From: Solilutibacter silvestris
Lineage (GTDB): Bacteria; Pseudomonadota; Gammaproteobacteria; Xanthomonadales; Xanthomonadaceae
DNA: 64,000 nucleotides
Direction: 5' to 3'
Assembly: GCF_002895945.1 (NCBI RefSeq)
Contig: NZ_NPZB01000001.1
Coordinates: 1,069,501 to 1,133,500 of the forward strand
Under the pieces are notes generated by a model. That model had not been told where the DNA came from, did not search any database, and saw nothing but the letters and a program-made list of their open reading frames with translations. Both the position numbers and the translations under genes were made by a program. The first letter of the stretch is position 1, and the number at the start of each line of letters is the position of its first letter. Positions 17,061 to 27,812 of this stretch are shown here, one piece after another.

Positions 17061-18980
17061 ATGAACGACCACCCCAAGCCCACGGCGCACGCACAGACTG
17101 GCCATGGTCACCAAGCTCCGGGTGGGCTATCGGGGCTGGTGCTGGGCGCCATCGGCGTGGTCTTCGGCGATATCGGCACCAGTCCGCTCTATACGCTGAA
17201 AGAAGCCTTCATCCCGCACTACGGCCTGTCACCCGACCACGACACCGTGCTCGGCGTGCTGTCGCTGGCGTTCTGGGCGTTGATGATCGTGGTCACGCTG
17301 AAGTACGTCACCGTCATCATGCGCGCCGACAACGAAGGCGAGGGCGGCATCATGGCGTTGATGGCGCTGGCGCAGCGCACGCTCGGCAAGACCTCGCGTT
17401 CGTTCTACGTGGTCGGCATCCTCGGCATCTTCGGTGCGTCGCTGTTCTTCGGCGATGGCGTGATCACGCCCGCCATCACCACGCTGTCGGCGGTCGAAGG
17501 CCTGGAAGTCGCGGCACCGGCGTTGCACAGCTTCATCCTGCCGCTCACCATCGTCATCCTCATCGGCCTGTTCGTCAGCCAGCGCTTTGGTTCGGCCACG
17601 GTCGGGCGCGTGTTCGGGCCGGTGATGGTGGTGTGGTTCCTGACGCTGGCGGCGATCGGCATCCACAACATCATCGTTGCACCGGAAGTGGTCCATGCGC
17701 TGAACCCGGTGTGGGGCGCGCGCTTTTTCATCAGCCATGGCTGGCACGGCATCTTCATCCTCGGCGCGGTGGTGCTGACCGTCACCGGTGGCGAGGCGTT
17801 GTACGCCGACATGGGGCATTTCGGTGCCAAACCGATCCGTGCGGCCTGGTATTTCTTCGTGCTGCCGTGCCTGGTGATGAATTATCTCGGGCAGGGTGCG
17901 CTGCTGCTGGAAGATCCGGGTGCCAAGAGCAATCCGTTCTTCCAGGCGGTGCCCGACTGGGCGCAGCTGCCGATGGTGATCCTGGCGACGATGGCAGCGG
18001 TCATCGCATCGCAGGCGGTGATCACCGGCGCGTTCTCGGTGGCGCGATCGGCCATGCAGCTGGGCTACATCCCGCGCATGTTCGTGCGCCATACCTCGCG
18101 CGAGACGATTGGCCAGATCTACGTGCCCGGCATCAACTGGTTCCTGATGCTGGCGGTGATTGCACTGGTGATGACGTTCCGCACCTCCACGGCATTGGCC
18201 ACCGCCTACGGCGTGTCGGTGTCGGGCACGATGCTGATCGATACCCTGCTGCTGGCATTGGTCGCCAATCGCCTGTGGCCGCGGCAACGCGTGTGGGTGC
18301 TGCCGTTGTGCGTGGTGTTCTTCGTGGTCGATCTCGCTTTCCTGGTCGCGAACGCCGTCAAGTTCTTCGATGGCGCATGGTTCCCGCTGCTGCTGGCGAC
18401 GATCATCTTCACCCTGATGCGCACCTGGCGCCGCGGCCGCGAACTGCTGCGCGCGGAAGTGCAAAAGGATGGCATCAAGCTCGATGGCTTCCTGCCCGGG
18501 TTGATGCTGGCGCCGCCGGTGCGGGTGCCGGGTACCGCGATTTTCCTGTCCGCCGACTCGGCGATGGTGCCGCACGCGCTGCTGCACAATCTCAAGCACA
18601 ACAAGGTGCTGCACGAACGCAACATCTTCCTGACCGTGAAGACGTTGACGGTGCCTTACGCGCATCGCGACCAGCGCTTGAAGGTGCAGTCGATCGGCGA
18701 CGAGTTCTATCGCATCACCATCGCGTTCGGGTTCGTGGAAACGCCGGACGTGCCGCGCGCGCTGATGCAACTGGCCGATTGCAGCCACATGTGCCTCGAC
18801 CCGATGGACACCACGTATTTCGCCAGCCACGAAACCATCATCGCCAGTGCGCGTCGCGGCATGCCGATCTGGCGCGACAAGCTGTTCGCGCTGATGCATC
18901 GCAACGCCGTCTCGGCGACATCGTTCTTCCACATTCCCGGCAACCGTCTGGTTGAACTCGGCGCGCCGGTCCAGATCTGA
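17061..18980 (+). CDS. kup: KUP-type potassium transporter (copy 1)
   Basis: A 639-residue inner-membrane K+ uptake protein, probably a K+/H+ symporter. It carries the family hallmark [19 protein letters not shown] near residue 35 and about twelve hydrophobic segments up to ~residue 460. A cytoplasmic C-terminal domain follows. The ATG at 17061 is preferred; an in-frame TTG 21 bases upstream is possible. No strong Shine-Dalgarno is seen. A second, closely similar kup gene follows after nine bases, and the pair separates ruvA from ruvB. The two proteins share almost all motifs, including the [10 protein letters not shown] block and the C-terminus (GNRLVELG), indicating tandem duplication. Confidence 0.93.
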   Translation: MNDHPKPTAHAQTGHGHQAPGGLSGLVLGAIGVVFGDIGTSPLYTLKEAFIPHYGLSPDHDTVLGVLSLAFWALMIVVTLKYVTVIMRADNEGEGGIMALMALAQRTLGKTSRSFYVVGILGIFGASLFFGDGVITPAITTLSAVEGLEVAAPALHSFILPLTIVILIGLFVSQRFGSATVGRVFGPVMVVWFLTLAAIGIHNIIVAPEVVHALNPVWGARFFISHGWHGIFILGAVVLTVTGGEALYADMGHFGAKPIRAAWYFFVLPCLVMNYLGQGALLLEDPGAKSNPFFQAVPDWAQLPMVILATMAAVIASQAVITGAFSVARSAMQLGYIPRMFVRHTSRETIGQIYVPGINWFLMLAVIALVMTFRTSTALATAYGVSVSGTMLIDTLLLALVANRLWPRQRVWVLPLCVVFFVVDLAFLVANAVKFFDGAWFPLLLATIIFTLMRTWRRGRELLRAEVQKDGIKLDGFLPGLMLAPPVRVPGTAIFLSADSAMVPHALLHNLKHNKVLHERNIFLTVKTLTVPYAHRDQRLKVQSIGDEFYRITIAFGFVETPDVPRALMQLADCSHMCLDPMDTTYFASHETIIASARRGMPIWRDKLFALMHRNAVSATSFFHIPGNRLVELGAPVQI

Positions 18981-18989
18981 CGGATATCG

Positions 18990-20906
18990 ATGAACGCATC
19001 CACAAACGAACATGGCAGTTCGCAGCAAGCGCATGGTCACGGCGGGGCGCTCGCCGCGCTGGCAGTCAGCGCGCTCGGCGTGGTTTTCGGCGATATCGGC
19101 ACCAGCCCGCTGTACACGGTGCAGGAAGCATTCACGCCGCACTACCAGCTGAGCGTCAACCACGACACAGTGCTCGGCCTGTTGTCGCTGATCATCTGGA
19201 CGATCGTGTTCGTGGTGACGGTGAAGTACGTCGCCATCATCATGCGCGCCGACAACGAGGGCGAAGGCGGCATCATGGCGCTGATGGCGTTGACGCAAGG
19301 CGCGCTCGCCAAGAAGATGCCGAAACTGATGTACTGGATGGGCATACTCGGCATCCTGGGTGCGGCGCTGTTCTTTGGCGACAGTGTGCTCACCCCTGCA
19401 CAAACCACCTTGTCCGCCGTAGAGGGCCTGCAGGTAGTGACGCCGGCGTTCAGTCACACCATCGTGCCGGTCTCGTTGGTGATCCTGGTCGGACTGTTCA
19501 TCGGCCAGAGACTCGGAACGGCGCGCGTCGGCCGCGTATTCGGCCCGGTGATGGTGGTGTGGTTCGTCGCCATCGCGGCGATCGGCATCTGGAATATCCG
19601 GCTGGCGCCGGAAGTGTTGAAGTCGCTCAATCCGTGGTGGGGATTGAAGTTCTTCCTCGACCATGGTGTTGCCGGGCTCACCATCCTCGGCGCGGTAGTG
19701 CTGGCGGTCACCGGTGGCGAGGCACTGTATGCCGACATGGGCCACTTCGGTGTGAAACCGATCCGTACAGCGTGGTATTTCGTGGTGCAGCCATGCCTGA
19801 TCCTCAATTACATGGGGCAGGGCGCGCTGGTGCTGGTGCGACCGGCGGCAATTGGCAATCCCTTCTACGAATCGGTGCCGAAACCACTACTGATTCCGAT
19901 GGTGATCCTGGCGATGCTGGCGGCGATCATCGCCTCGCAGGCGGTCATTACCGGCGCGTTCTCGATGGCGCGATCAGCAATGCAGCTCGGCTACATCCCG
20001 CGCATGCAGATCCGCCACACCTCGCGCGACACCATCGGCCAGATCTACGTGCCGGCGATCAACTGGACGTTGCTGGTGCTGGTGATCGCGGTGGTGATCG
20101 GCTTCGGCAGCGCGACGCGATTGGCGACGGCTTACGGCGTTTCGGTAACCGGCACGATGCTGATGACCAGCATCCTGATGATCGTCTACCTGCACAACAC
20201 GCAAAAGATCCCGGCGCTGCTGTTCTGGCCATTGGCGGCGATCTTCGTGCTGGTGGACGTGGCGTTCCTCGGCGCCAATCTCGCCAAATTCATGGATGGC
20301 GCGTGGTTCCCGCTGCTGCTCGGCCTGATCATTTTCACCATGATGCGCACCTGGCGTCGTGGTCGCGAGCTGTTGCGCAGCGAGATGCAGAAGGACGGCA
20401 TCCAGCTCGACGCGTTCCTGCCCGGGCTGATGCTGGCACCGCCGGTGCGGGTGGAAGGCACGGCGATCTTCCTGACCGCCGACAAGACGATGGTACCGCA
20501 CGCCTTCCTGCACAACCTCAAGCACAACCGCGTGCTGCACGCGCGCAACATCTTCCTGACGGTGACGACACTGACGGTGCCGGTGGCGCCGCAGGGGCAA
20601 CGGCTGTCGGTGCAGGCGATCGGCGACGAGTTTTATCGTGTCGTGGTGCGTTTCGGCTTCATGGAAACGCCGGACGTGCCGCGCGCGCTGATGGAGCTGT
20701 CGGATTGCAGCCAGATGTGCCTTGATCCGATGGATACCACGTATTTCGCCAGCCGCGAACGCATCGTCGCCGTGCGTCGCCACGGCATGCCGATCTGGCG
20801 CGACAAGCTGTTCGCCTTCATGATGCGCAATGCCGCGCCGGCCAGCGACTTCTTCAACATCCCCGGCAACCGGCTGGTCGAACTCGGCACGCAGGTACAG
20901 ATATAG
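18990..20906 (+). CDS. kup: KUP-type potassium transporter (copy 2)
   Basis: A 638-residue paralogue of the preceding kup gene, with the same [19 protein letters not shown] motif, the same layout of about twelve membrane helices and a long cytoplasmic tail. Sequence divergence is spread over the whole length, with clear differences in the second half of the membrane part (for example [23 protein letters not shown]). It is therefore an old duplication rather than an assembly copy. It ends two bases before the ruvB start, so it is likely expressed with ruvB. Whether the copies differ in affinity or regulation cannot be seen. Confidence 0.93.
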   Translation: MNASTNEHGSSQQAHGHGGALAALAVSALGVVFGDIGTSPLYTVQEAFTPHYQLSVNHDTVLGLLSLIIWTIVFVVTVKYVAIIMRADNEGEGGIMALMALTQGALAKKMPKLMYWMGILGILGAALFFGDSVLTPAQTTLSAVEGLQVVTPAFSHTIVPVSLVILVGLFIGQRLGTARVGRVFGPVMVVWFVAIAAIGIWNIRLAPEVLKSLNPWWGLKFFLDHGVAGLTILGAVVLAVTGGEALYADMGHFGVKPIRTAWYFVVQPCLILNYMGQGALVLVRPAAIGNPFYESVPKPLLIPMVILAMLAAIIASQAVITGAFSMARSAMQLGYIPRMQIRHTSRDTIGQIYVPAINWTLLVLVIAVVIGFGSATRLATAYGVSVTGTMLMTSILMIVYLHNTQKIPALLFWPLAAIFVLVDVAFLGANLAKFMDGAWFPLLLGLIIFTMMRTWRRGRELLRSEMQKDGIQLDAFLPGLMLAPPVRVEGTAIFLTADKTMVPHAFLHNLKHNRVLHARNIFLTVTTLTVPVAPQGQRLSVQAIGDEFYRVVVRFGFMETPDVPRALMELSDCSQMCLDPMDTTYFASRERIVAVRRHGMPIWRDKLFAFMMRNAAPASDFFNIPGNRLVELGTQVQI

Positions 20907-20908
20907 AC

Positions 20909-21949
20909 ATGAACGAAGAGCGCATCATCGCTTCCGGCGCCACCCGCGAGGACGAGGCCAGCGAAGCCAGCATCCGCCCGCGCCGGCTCGCCGATTACCT
21001 CGGCCAGCAGCAGGTGCGCGAGCAGATGCAGATCTTCATCGACGCCGCGCGCGGGCGCAGCGAAGCGCTCGATCATGTGCTGATCTTCGGCCCGCCCGGG
21101 CTCGGCAAGACCACGCTATCGCACGTCATCGCCAACGAACTCGGCGTCAACCTGCGGGCGACCAGCGGCCCGGTGATCGAACGCGCCGGCGATCTCGCCG
21201 CGCTGCTCACCAACCTGCAGCCGCACGACGTGCTGTTCATCGACGAAATCCATCGCCTCTCTCCCGTGGTGGAGGAAGTGCTGTATCCGGCGATGGAAGA
21301 TTTCCAGATCGACATCATGATCGGCGAAGGCCCGGCCGCGCGCTCGATCAAGCTCGACCTGCCGCCGTTCACCCTGGTCGGCGCGACCACGCGCGCGGGC
21401 CTGCTCACCGCGCCGCTGCGCGATCGTTTCGGCATCGTCCAGCGACTGGAGTTCTACAGCAGCGTCGAACTGACGCAGATCGTGACGCGCTCGGCGCAGA
21501 TCCTCGGTATTCCCTGTGAAGCGGAAGGCGCTGTCGAAATCGCGAAACGGTCGCGCGGTACGCCACGCATCGCCAATCGCCTGCTGCGGCGCGTGCGCGA
21601 TTACGCCCAGGTGCGCGCCGATGGCCGCATCGATCGCGACAGCGCGAACGCCGCGATGCAGATGCTCAAGGTCGACCCGGAAGGATTCGACGAACTCGAT
21701 CGTCGCCTGCTCAACCTCATCATCGAGAATTTCGACGGTGGTCCGGTCGGCGTCGAATCGCTGGCGGCAGCGCTCAGCGAGGAGCGCGGGACGCTGGAAG
21801 ACGTGATCGAACCCTACCTGATCCAGCAGGGCTTCCTGGTGCGGACCGCACGCGGGCGCATGGCCAGCCACAAGGCCTATCGCCATCTCGGCCTGAAGCC
21901 GAAGCGCGCGCCGGAACCGGAATCCGGCGATCCGGAGGCGTTGTTTTGA
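20909..21949 (+). CDS. ruvB: Holliday junction DNA helicase RuvB
   Basis: A 346-residue AAA+ hexameric motor that drives branch migration with RuvA. Walker A is [11 protein letters not shown] near residue 60, and Walker B is [10 protein letters not shown] near 110. The sensor/arginine-finger region [15 protein letters not shown] sits near 158-172. The C-terminal winged helix contains [28 protein letters not shown]. Length is typical. The ATG lies directly after the kup stop codon. The ruvB stop overlaps the TTG start of ybgC. Confidence 0.97.
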   Translation: MNEERIIASGATREDEASEASIRPRRLADYLGQQQVREQMQIFIDAARGRSEALDHVLIFGPPGLGKTTLSHVIANELGVNLRATSGPVIERAGDLAALLTNLQPHDVLFIDEIHRLSPVVEEVLYPAMEDFQIDIMIGEGPAARSIKLDLPPFTLVGATTRAGLLTAPLRDRFGIVQRLEFYSSVELTQIVTRSAQILGIPCEAEGAVEIAKRSRGTPRIANRLLRRVRDYAQVRADGRIDRDSANAAMQMLKVDPEGFDELDRRLLNLIIENFDGGPVGVESLAAALSEERGTLEDVIEPYLIQQGFLVRTARGRMASHKAYRHLGLKPKRAPEPESGDPEALF

Positions 21950-22392
21950 ACGAAGCCCTAACCGCCGACGCCGCAGCCCTTGCGTTCCAGTGGCCGGTGC
22001 GCGTGTACTGGGAGGATACCGATGCCGGTGGCGTGGTCTATCACGCGCAGTATCTTGCCTTCATGGAGCGTGCGCGCAGCGAATGGATGCGGGCGATCGG
22101 CCACGGCCAGGAACTTTTGCGCGATCGCGATGGTCTGGTCTTCGTGGTGCGGGCCATGCAGGTCGATTTCCGCTCGCCGGCGCGGCTCGACGATGCGTTG
22201 CTGGTGAGCGTGGAATTGCGCGAATGCCGGCGCGCATCGTTGCTGTTGCGGCAGGAGATCCGTCGCGATGGCGCGTTGCTGGTGGATGGCGAGGTGCGGA
22301 TCGCCGCACTGGCGGCCAGCACGTTCCGGCCATGCGCGCTGCCACCGCTGTTGTTCGAACAATTGAAATCGCATGAACACAAAGGTGATTGA
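21946..22392 (+). CDS. ybgC: Tol-Pal system-associated acyl-CoA thioesterase YbgC
   Basis: A 148-residue hotdog-fold thioesterase, the first gene of the tol-pal operon. The active-site region reads [25 protein letters not shown], with the catalytic Asp in [11 protein letters not shown]. The start is a TTG at 21946 that overlaps the ruvB stop codon. GGAGG lies about eight bases before it, which supports the rare start. Its stop overlaps the tolQ start (TGATG). Its substrate in this organism is unknown; E. coli YbgC acts on acyl-CoA and associates with phospholipid synthesis enzymes. Confidence 0.9.
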   Translation: MNEALTADAAALAFQWPVRVYWEDTDAGGVVYHAQYLAFMERARSEWMRAIGHGQELLRDRDGLVFVVRAMQVDFRSPARLDDALLVSVELRECRRASLLLRQEIRRDGALLVDGEVRIAALAASTFRPCALPPLLFEQLKSHEHKGD

Positions 22393-23129
22393 TGGTGTCC
22401 TCGATGTTGCTTGATCCACTGCCGAATAGCGTGCCCTCCGCACTTCCGACCGCCGAATTCAATCCGCTGCAACTGGTGCTGCACGCCTCGCTGCCGGTGC
22501 AGTTGGTGATGGCGATGTTGCTGGTGGTGTCGGTGATGTCGTGGGCGATCATCTTCCGCAAACGCGCGCAACTGGGCGCCGCCGAGCGCGAGGCCAACGG
22601 CTTCGAGGAACGCTTCTGGTCGGGCGCGCAACTTGGCGACTTGCATGCACGTGCCGGCAAGAACGGCGCGATCGATGGCATGGAGGCGATCTTCGATGCC
22701 GGCATGCGCGAATTCCAGCGGGTGACGCAGATGCGCGGTGCCGACAGCCGCCTGCAGCTGGAAGGCGCGCAACGCGCGATGCGTGCCACCACCGCGCGTG
22801 AACTCGATGGCCTCGAACACAACCTCGAATTCCTCGCCAATACCGGTTCGATCAGTCCCTACATCGGCCTGTTCGGAACAGTGTGGGGCATCATGATTTC
22901 GTTCCAGGGGCTGGCCACGCTCAAGCAGGCGACCATCGCCACCGTCGCGCCGGGAATTTCCGAGGCGTTGATCGCCACCGCGATGGGCCTGTTCGCGGCG
23001 ATTCCGGCGGTCTGGGCCTACAACCGCCTCGCCACCCGCGTCGATCGCCTCGCGTCGCGCTACGACGCCTTCGCGGAAGAATTTTCGTCGATCCTGCAGC
23101 GCTGGTCGCCGCTGCCCGACGCGCGCTAA
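22392..23129 (+). CDS. tolQ: Tol-Pal system inner-membrane proton channel subunit TolQ
   Basis: A 245-residue inner-membrane protein of the MotA/TolQ/ExbB family. Membrane segments lie near residues 35-55 ([18 protein letters not shown]), ~155-175 ([18 protein letters not shown]) and ~195-215 ([22 protein letters not shown]). With TolR it uses the proton gradient to energise TolA. AAAGG precedes the ATG, which overlaps the ybgC stop. A nearby in-frame Met four codons on is an alternative start. The gene overlaps tolR (TAATG). Confidence 0.95.
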   Translation: MVSSMLLDPLPNSVPSALPTAEFNPLQLVLHASLPVQLVMAMLLVVSVMSWAIIFRKRAQLGAAEREANGFEERFWSGAQLGDLHARAGKNGAIDGMEAIFDAGMREFQRVTQMRGADSRLQLEGAQRAMRATTARELDGLEHNLEFLANTGSISPYIGLFGTVWGIMISFQGLATLKQATIATVAPGISEALIATAMGLFAAIPAVWAYNRLATRVDRLASRYDAFAEEFSSILQRWSPLPDAR

Positions 23130-23572
23130 TGGCCGGTCGTTCGACAACGCGGCGACGCAAGCACCGGCTGAAGTCGGAGATCAACGTCGTGCCTTACATC
23201 GACGTGATGCTGGTGCTGTTGATCATCTTCATGGCGACCGCGCCGCTGCTCAACCTCGGCGTCGATGTCAACTTGCCGCAGAGCAGCGCACAATCGATCA
23301 AGGCCGATGTCGAACCGGCGATCGTCAGTGTCGGCGCCGACGGTGCCTTGTCGCTCACCATCGACGGCGCGCGCACGCCATCATCGCGCGACGATGTGGT
23401 GCAGCGCGTGCAGGCCTTCGTCGCCGCACATCCCGACGCAGCGGTCTATGTCGCCGGTGATGCCCGCGCGTCCTACCAGACCGTGTATGACGTGTTGAGC
23501 CTGTTGCAGACGCAGGCGCATGTGCCGCGGGCCGGACTGATGAGCATGCCGGGCGGAGCATCCACCCAGTGA
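23129..23572 (+). CDS. tolR: Tol-Pal system protein TolR
   Basis: A 147-residue ExbD/TolR family protein. A basic cytoplasmic N-terminus precedes one membrane helix near residues 20-40. This helix carries the essential Asp in the [20 protein letters not shown] stretch, and a periplasmic domain follows. With TolQ it forms the proton-driven stator for TolA. It overlaps tolQ upstream by one base and tolA downstream (GTGA), so translation of the three is coupled. Confidence 0.95.
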   Translation: MAGRSTTRRRKHRLKSEINVVPYIDVMLVLLIIFMATAPLLNLGVDVNLPQSSAQSIKADVEPAIVSVGADGALSLTIDGARTPSSRDDVVQRVQAFVAAHPDAAVYVAGDARASYQTVYDVLSLLQTQAHVPRAGLMSMPGGASTQ

Positions 23573-24438
23573 AGGAGCAGCGCGCCGCTGCCGCGCGCGG
23601 GACGGGTTACGCGATCCTGCTGCACGTGGTCCTGATCGGGCTGCTGCTGTTCGGTTTGCATCGTGCCAGCCAGCAGGGTGGCGATGCCGGTGGTGATGGC
23701 GCGTTGCAGGCGGACGTTGCGTCGGTAAACGATCTCTCGGCGAAGACGCGGCGCGCGTTGCTGGGCCAACCGAAGCAGGTCGAGCAACCGTTGCCGCAAC
23801 CGATCGAAACCCCGACGCCGAAGGAAACACCGAAGCCGGAGCCTGTGCAGACGCCGCCGCAACCGGTGACGAAGGACGTGCCGCCGCAAAAACCGCAGCC
23901 GGAGCGTCCGCAACCGTCGAAGCCCGAGCCGAAGTCGCTGCCGGTGGATGCAAGCAAGAAGGTTCCGATGCCGGAGCCGGCGAAGAAACCTGCCGAACCC
24001 GACCTCGCGGCGTTGGCCGCCGCACAGGCGGCGCGTCTGGCAAAAGCGACGAACCTGGCGAAGCAGCGCGCTTTGCAGGTGGCGGACGCCGGTGCGCCCG
24101 ATGGTGGGCACGAACAGGCGTCGGCGCGTGCGGGAGTCGGTTCCGGCAAGAGTCGCAACAGTGGCCAGCAAAAATGGCTGGATGCGGTCGGGCGCGCGAT
24201 CGAGGCGAAATGGGTGCGCCCGGATGACATTGCGCCGGGCCAGACCTGTCCGATCCACATCCGCATCATTCCCGGCGGCGAAGTGATCGCGGCATCGGTG
24301 CAGCCGGGTTGCCCATATTCCGAAGAGGCAAAGCGCAGCGTGGAAAAAGCGGTGCGCGACGCCAGCCCGTTGCCATTCAAGGGCTACGAGGACGTCTACA
24401 CGCGTGATTTCACTGCCAATTTCAAGCCGTCACGGTGA
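23569..24438 (+). CDS. tolA: Tol-Pal system protein TolA
   Basis: A 289-residue protein with one N-terminal membrane helix ([21 protein letters not shown]). A long periplasmic region follows: first rich in Pro/Lys/Glu (residues ~60-140), then Ala-rich helical. The globular C-terminal TolA domain (~195-289) contains [13 protein letters not shown] and KPSR. It spans the periplasm to contact TolB and Pal. It is shorter than E. coli TolA, with the middle mostly a proline-rich linker rather than a long helix. The GTG start at 23569 overlaps the tolR stop. A 115-base gap without a clear terminator separates it from tolB. Confidence 0.9.
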   Translation: MKEQRAAAARGTGYAILLHVVLIGLLLFGLHRASQQGGDAGGDGALQADVASVNDLSAKTRRALLGQPKQVEQPLPQPIETPTPKETPKPEPVQTPPQPVTKDVPPQKPQPERPQPSKPEPKSLPVDASKKVPMPEPAKKPAEPDLAALAAAQAARLAKATNLAKQRALQVADAGAPDGGHEQASARAGVGSGKSRNSGQQKWLDAVGRAIEAKWVRPDDIAPGQTCPIHIRIIPGGEVIAASVQPGCPYSEEAKRSVEKAVRDASPLPFKGYEDVYTRDFTANFKPSR

Positions 24439-24553
24439 CATTGAGCCCGGGCAGCCAGCCTGTGCCGCGATGTTCATAGTGAACCACCATTCAGCTAACT
24501 GACGTCCCCGCGTTTACCCTAGTTGGACGCATCCCACACGGTGATATTTCCCG

Positions 24554-25831
24554 ATGCGAATCTTTTTCGCGCTTTGCCTTTCCATCTTGTCTGGCGCAGC
24601 TTTCGCGCAGTCCAGTCCGCAAGTCGACGTGATCGGCGGTCGCGATGCCGCGCAGCCGATCGCAGTGGTCCCATTCGCAGGGAGCGGTAGCGGCGAGAGC
24701 GATATCGCCGCGGTGATTCGTGCCGACCTGCAACGCTCCGGTCAGTTCAAGGCGATGCCGGAATCGGCGATGCCGGAAAAGCCGAGTACCGCCTCCGAAT
24801 TGCATCTGCCGGTATGGCAGGCTGCGGGTCAGGGCCTGGTGTTGATCGGCCGCGTGACTGCCGGCGCATCGACGCGGGTGGAATACGAGTTGTTCGATGT
24901 CGCGCACAAGCAGCGATTGCTGGGTTTCGCCAAGAGCGGCCCGGCCAGTGCCGCGCGTGACATCGCCCACCAGATCGCCGATGACGTTTACCAGAAAATG
25001 TTGAACGTGCGCGGCGCGTTCTGGACGCGCATGGCCTATGTGCGCGTCGAAGGTGTTGGCAAGCACGCGACCTATCGCCTCGTGGTCGCCGATGCCGATG
25101 GCCACAATGCTCGCGTGCTGGAAAGCGCCAATGCGCCGATCATGTCGCCGACGTGGAGCCCGGATGGCAAGCGCATCGCCTACGTGAGTTTCGCCAACGG
25201 CAATTCCACGGTGAAAGTGCGTGGTCTCGCCGGCGGTGACGTCACCGTTGCGTCGTTCCACGGTCTCAACGCCAGTCCGTCGTTCTCGCCGGATGGGGCG
25301 CGTCTCGCGATCACGCTGTCGCGCGATGGCAATCCCGAAATCTATACCTTGCCTTCCAGCGGCGGCGCGCCGACGCGCATCACCCACCAGCTCGGCATCG
25401 ATACCAGCCCGGCATGGACATCCGCGGGCATCTACTTCACTTCCGATCGCGGCGGCCGCCCGCAGATCTACAAGACCTCGGCCTCAGGCGGCAGTGCCGG
25501 TCGCGTCACCTTCCAGGGCGACTACAACGCCGATGCGGCGTTCTCGCTCGACGGCAAAGTGATGGCGGTGACGCAGGGCAACGGCGGCAACTATCGCATC
25601 GCGGTGTTCGATACCCGCAGCGGTCCGGGCCAGTGGACCACGGTGTCGCCGGGTTCGCTCGACGAATCGCCGAGCGTGGCGCCGAATGGCAGCATGGTGA
25701 TGTACGACGCCCACGAAGGCAGCCACAACGTCATCCATGTGGTGTCGGCCGATGGCCGCGTGCGCGAACGCATCGATACCGGCGGCAACGCCCAGGATCC
25801 GGCATGGTCGCCGTATCGCAACATCCAGTAG
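24554..25831 (+). CDS. tolB: Tol-Pal system periplasmic beta-propeller TolB
   Basis: A 425-residue periplasmic protein with signal peptide 1-18 (ending AFA). The N-terminal domain covers ~22-160. A six-bladed WD40/PD40 propeller follows with repeated motifs such as SPTWSPDGKRIAYVS, SPSFSPDGARLAITL, DTSPAWTSAGIYFTSD and a final QDPAWSPYRN. TolB binds Pal and the TolA C-terminus to help outer-membrane constriction and lipid homeostasis. No good Shine-Dalgarno sequence is seen directly before the ATG. Confidence 0.95.
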   Translation: MRIFFALCLSILSGAAFAQSSPQVDVIGGRDAAQPIAVVPFAGSGSGESDIAAVIRADLQRSGQFKAMPESAMPEKPSTASELHLPVWQAAGQGLVLIGRVTAGASTRVEYELFDVAHKQRLLGFAKSGPASAARDIAHQIADDVYQKMLNVRGAFWTRMAYVRVEGVGKHATYRLVVADADGHNARVLESANAPIMSPTWSPDGKRIAYVSFANGNSTVKVRGLAGGDVTVASFHGLNASPSFSPDGARLAITLSRDGNPEIYTLPSSGGAPTRITHQLGIDTSPAWTSAGIYFTSDRGGRPQIYKTSASGGSAGRVTFQGDYNADAAFSLDGKVMAVTQGNGGNYRIAVFDTRSGPGQWTTVSPGSLDESPSVAPNGSMVMYDAHEGSHNVIHVVSADGRVRERIDTGGNAQDPAWSPYRNIQ

Positions 25832-25869
25832 ATTGAATTGAAACAACGGAATCTGAAGGAGTCGGAAAA

Positions 25870-26409
25870 ATGAAAACCTTGCGTGCCGCCATGATCGCGA
25901 TCGCCTGTTCGGGCTTGATCGTCGCCTGTTCCACCAAGACCAAGGACACCGCACCGCCGCCGGTGGTCGATTCCGGCGCCCAGAACAATACCGGCAACAA
26001 GGCCGATACCGGCGTGTCCACCGCGCCGATCGGTGGCGCCTATGGTCCCGGCGATCTCGACAAGGACGCCTGCCTGAAGAATCGTTTGGTGTATTTCGAT
26101 TACGACTCCGACATCACCAAGCCGGAATTCCAGGCATCGATCGGTTGCCACGCCAAGTACCTGCGTGATCGCCCGTCCGCGCGCATGCGCCTGGAAGGCA
26201 ATACCGACGAACGCGGCAGCCGCGAATACAACCTTGCGTTGGGTGAGCGTCGCGCCCGCAGCGTGTCGTCGGCGATGCAGGCAATGGGCGCAAGCACTGG
26301 CCAGATCAGCGTGGTGAGCTACGGCGAGGAGCGTCCGGAATGCCGCGAATCCGACGAATCGTGCTGGAAGCAAAATCGCCGCGTGGACATCAACTACACC
26401 ACGCCCTGA
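25870..26409 (+). CDS. pal: Peptidoglycan-associated lipoprotein Pal
   Basis: A 179-residue outer-membrane lipoprotein. The signal peptide ends in a lipobox (LIVAC, Cys near residue 20). A Pro/Asn/Gly-rich linker follows, then an OmpA-like peptidoglycan-binding domain (~75-179): VYFDYDSDITKPEF, LEGNTDERGSREYNLALGERRA and NRRVDINY. It tethers the outer membrane to peptidoglycan and binds TolB. AAGGAG precedes the ATG. cpoB begins two bases downstream. Confidence 0.96.
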   Translation: MKTLRAAMIAIACSGLIVACSTKTKDTAPPPVVDSGAQNNTGNKADTGVSTAPIGGAYGPGDLDKDACLKNRLVYFDYDSDITKPEFQASIGCHAKYLRDRPSARMRLEGNTDERGSREYNLALGERRARSVSSAMQAMGASTGQISVVSYGEERPECRESDESCWKQNRRVDINYTTP

Positions 26410-26411
26410 GC

Positions 26412-27113
26412 ATGGCCATGCGTCTTGCCATTCCCGCATTGTGGCTGGCGCTGCTGTTGCCGGCAGCGCCTGCTTTCGCGCAGAAAGCCAGCCTGGCCGA
26501 ACGTGTCGACGCACTGGAGGCACATGCCGCCGATGACAGTGCCAAGCTGGAGACGCTGAACCAGATCAACGCGCTCAAGGAAGAAATCCGCGGCCTGCGT
26601 GGGCAAATGGAAGAGCTGCAACAGCAGCTCAACCAGCAGAAGGAAGCCGCGCGCAACCAGTACCTCGATATCGATGGTCGCTTGAATCGCCTCGAGGGCG
26701 GCAAGCCTGCGGCCACTGGTGGCGATCAGGGCGCGAACGCGTCGCCGCAACCCGCGGAGCCTGCGGCCAATGCGCCTGCCGAGATGGCTCCGGCGGCATC
26801 GAACGGGAATGATCGCGCCGATTACGATGTCGCGTTCAAGGCGCTGAAGGGTGGCGATTACGTCACCTCGTCGCGCGGCTTCAAATCCTTCATCGACCGC
26901 TGGCCAAAGAGCGCGCTGCTCCCGAATGCGCGCTACTGGCTGGGCGAGAGCTATTACGCCACCGGCAATTACGCGCTGGCCGCGCAGCAGTTCAAGCAGG
27001 TGGTGGATACCTATCCAACCCACCCCAAGGCCGCCGATGCCGCGCTGAAGCTGCGGATGTCCCAGCAGGCGATGAAACAGCAAAAACCGCTGAGGAAGCC
27101 TGCCGCAAGGTAA
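26412..27113 (+). CDS. cpoB: Cell division coordinator CpoB (YbgF)
   Basis: A 233-residue periplasmic protein with signal peptide 1-24 (ending PAFA). A coiled coil (~26-100, LETLNQINALKEEIRGLRG) is the trimerisation/TolA-binding part. An Ala/Pro-rich linker follows, then TPR repeats (YDVAFKALKGGDYVTSSRGF and LPNARYWLGESYYATGNYAL). It couples Tol activity to septal peptidoglycan synthesis in E. coli. The first ATG (26412) is used; a second lies two codons on. It completes the ybgC-tolQRAB-pal-cpoB set. Confidence 0.93.
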   Translation: MAMRLAIPALWLALLLPAAPAFAQKASLAERVDALEAHAADDSAKLETLNQINALKEEIRGLRGQMEELQQQLNQQKEAARNQYLDIDGRLNRLEGGKPAATGGDQGANASPQPAEPAANAPAEMAPAASNGNDRADYDVAFKALKGGDYVTSSRGFKSFIDRWPKSALLPNARYWLGESYYATGNYALAAQQFKQVVDTYPTHPKAADAALKLRMSQQAMKQQKPLRKPAAR

Positions 27114-27116
27114 AAT
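27111..27116 (+). promoter_or_regulatory. Candidate -10 box six bases before the queE ATG
   Basis: TAAAAT overlaps the cpoB stop codon. Exactly six bases separate it from the ATG at 27123, the same geometry as before yheS. This would yield a leaderless or near-leaderless queE transcript. No Shine-Dalgarno sequence lies in the 9-base gap between the genes, and no clear -35 hexamer is visible. Confidence 0.4.
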
Positions 27117-27122
27117 GACGGC

Positions 27123-27812
27123 ATGAACGCCGTTGTCGCTACCGCGATCGAGCCGTCGTCGGAGCCAACCTCCGAGCGGTTGCGGATCACCGAAATCTTC
27201 CTGTCCCTGCAAGGCGAGGCCCGCGATGCCGGCTGGCCTACGGTCTTCGTGCGCCTGACCGGCTGCCCGTTGCGTTGCCTCTATTGCGATACCGCCTATG
27301 CCTTCCACGGTGGCGAATGGGTGGGGATCGACGACATCGTCGCGACCGTCGCCGGCCATGGCGTGCGCCACGTTTGCGTGACTGGTGGCGAACCGCTGTC
27401 GCAGAAACGTTGCATCCAGTTGCTGAAGAAATTGTGCGATGAAGGATGGATCGTCTCGCTGGAAACGTCTGGCGCGATCGACATCGGCGACGTCGACGCG
27501 CGGGTATCACGCGTGGTCGACATCAAGACGCCGGGTTCCGGGGAAGTGGAACGCAATCGTTGGGAGAACATCGCGTTGCTGACAGCGCATGACCAGGTCA
27601 AGTTCGTGATCTGTTCGCGCGAGGATTTCGACTGGGCACGCGCCGTGGTGAAGGAACATGCATTGGACACGCGCTGCGACGTGCTGTTTTCGCCCAGCCA
27701 CGGACAAATCACGCCGCGCGAGCTGGCCGACTGGATCGTCGCAGAGCACTTGCCGGTGCGCTTCCAGATGCAGTTGCACAAACAGTTGTGGGGCGAGGAG
27801 CCGGGACGATGA
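27123..27812 (+). CDS. queE: 7-carboxy-7-deazaguanine synthase QueE
   Basis: A 229-residue radical SAM enzyme that converts 6-carboxy-tetrahydropterin to 7-carboxy-7-deazaguanine in queuosine synthesis. The iron-sulfur cluster cysteines are in [14 protein letters not shown] (C-x3-C-x2-C) near residues 50-57. A glycine-rich SAM-binding part follows ([11 protein letters not shown]). The N-terminal [24 protein letters not shown] is family-typical. The start at 27123 adds ~20 poorly conserved residues. It overlaps queC by four bases. Confidence 0.94.
   Translation: MNAVVATAIEPSSEPTSERLRITEIFLSLQGEARDAGWPTVFVRLTGCPLRCLYCDTAYAFHGGEWVGIDDIVATVAGHGVRHVCVTGGEPLSQKRCIQLLKKLCDEGWIVSLETSGAIDIGDVDARVSRVVDIKTPGSGEVERNRWENIALLTAHDQVKFVICSREDFDWARAVVKEHALDTRCDVLFSPSHGQITPRELADWIVAEHLPVRFQMQLHKQLWGEEPGR

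Noticed and set aside
17229-19745. 838-codon minus-strand open frame opposite the kup genes
   Set aside because: It is rich in His, Arg, Gln and Asp with no domain pattern, and is the antisense shadow of two clear transporter genes in GC-rich DNA.
24523-24550. TTGGAC-16-TATTTC promoter before tolB
   Set aside because: The -10 would end three bases before the tolB ATG, so transcription would begin inside the coding region.
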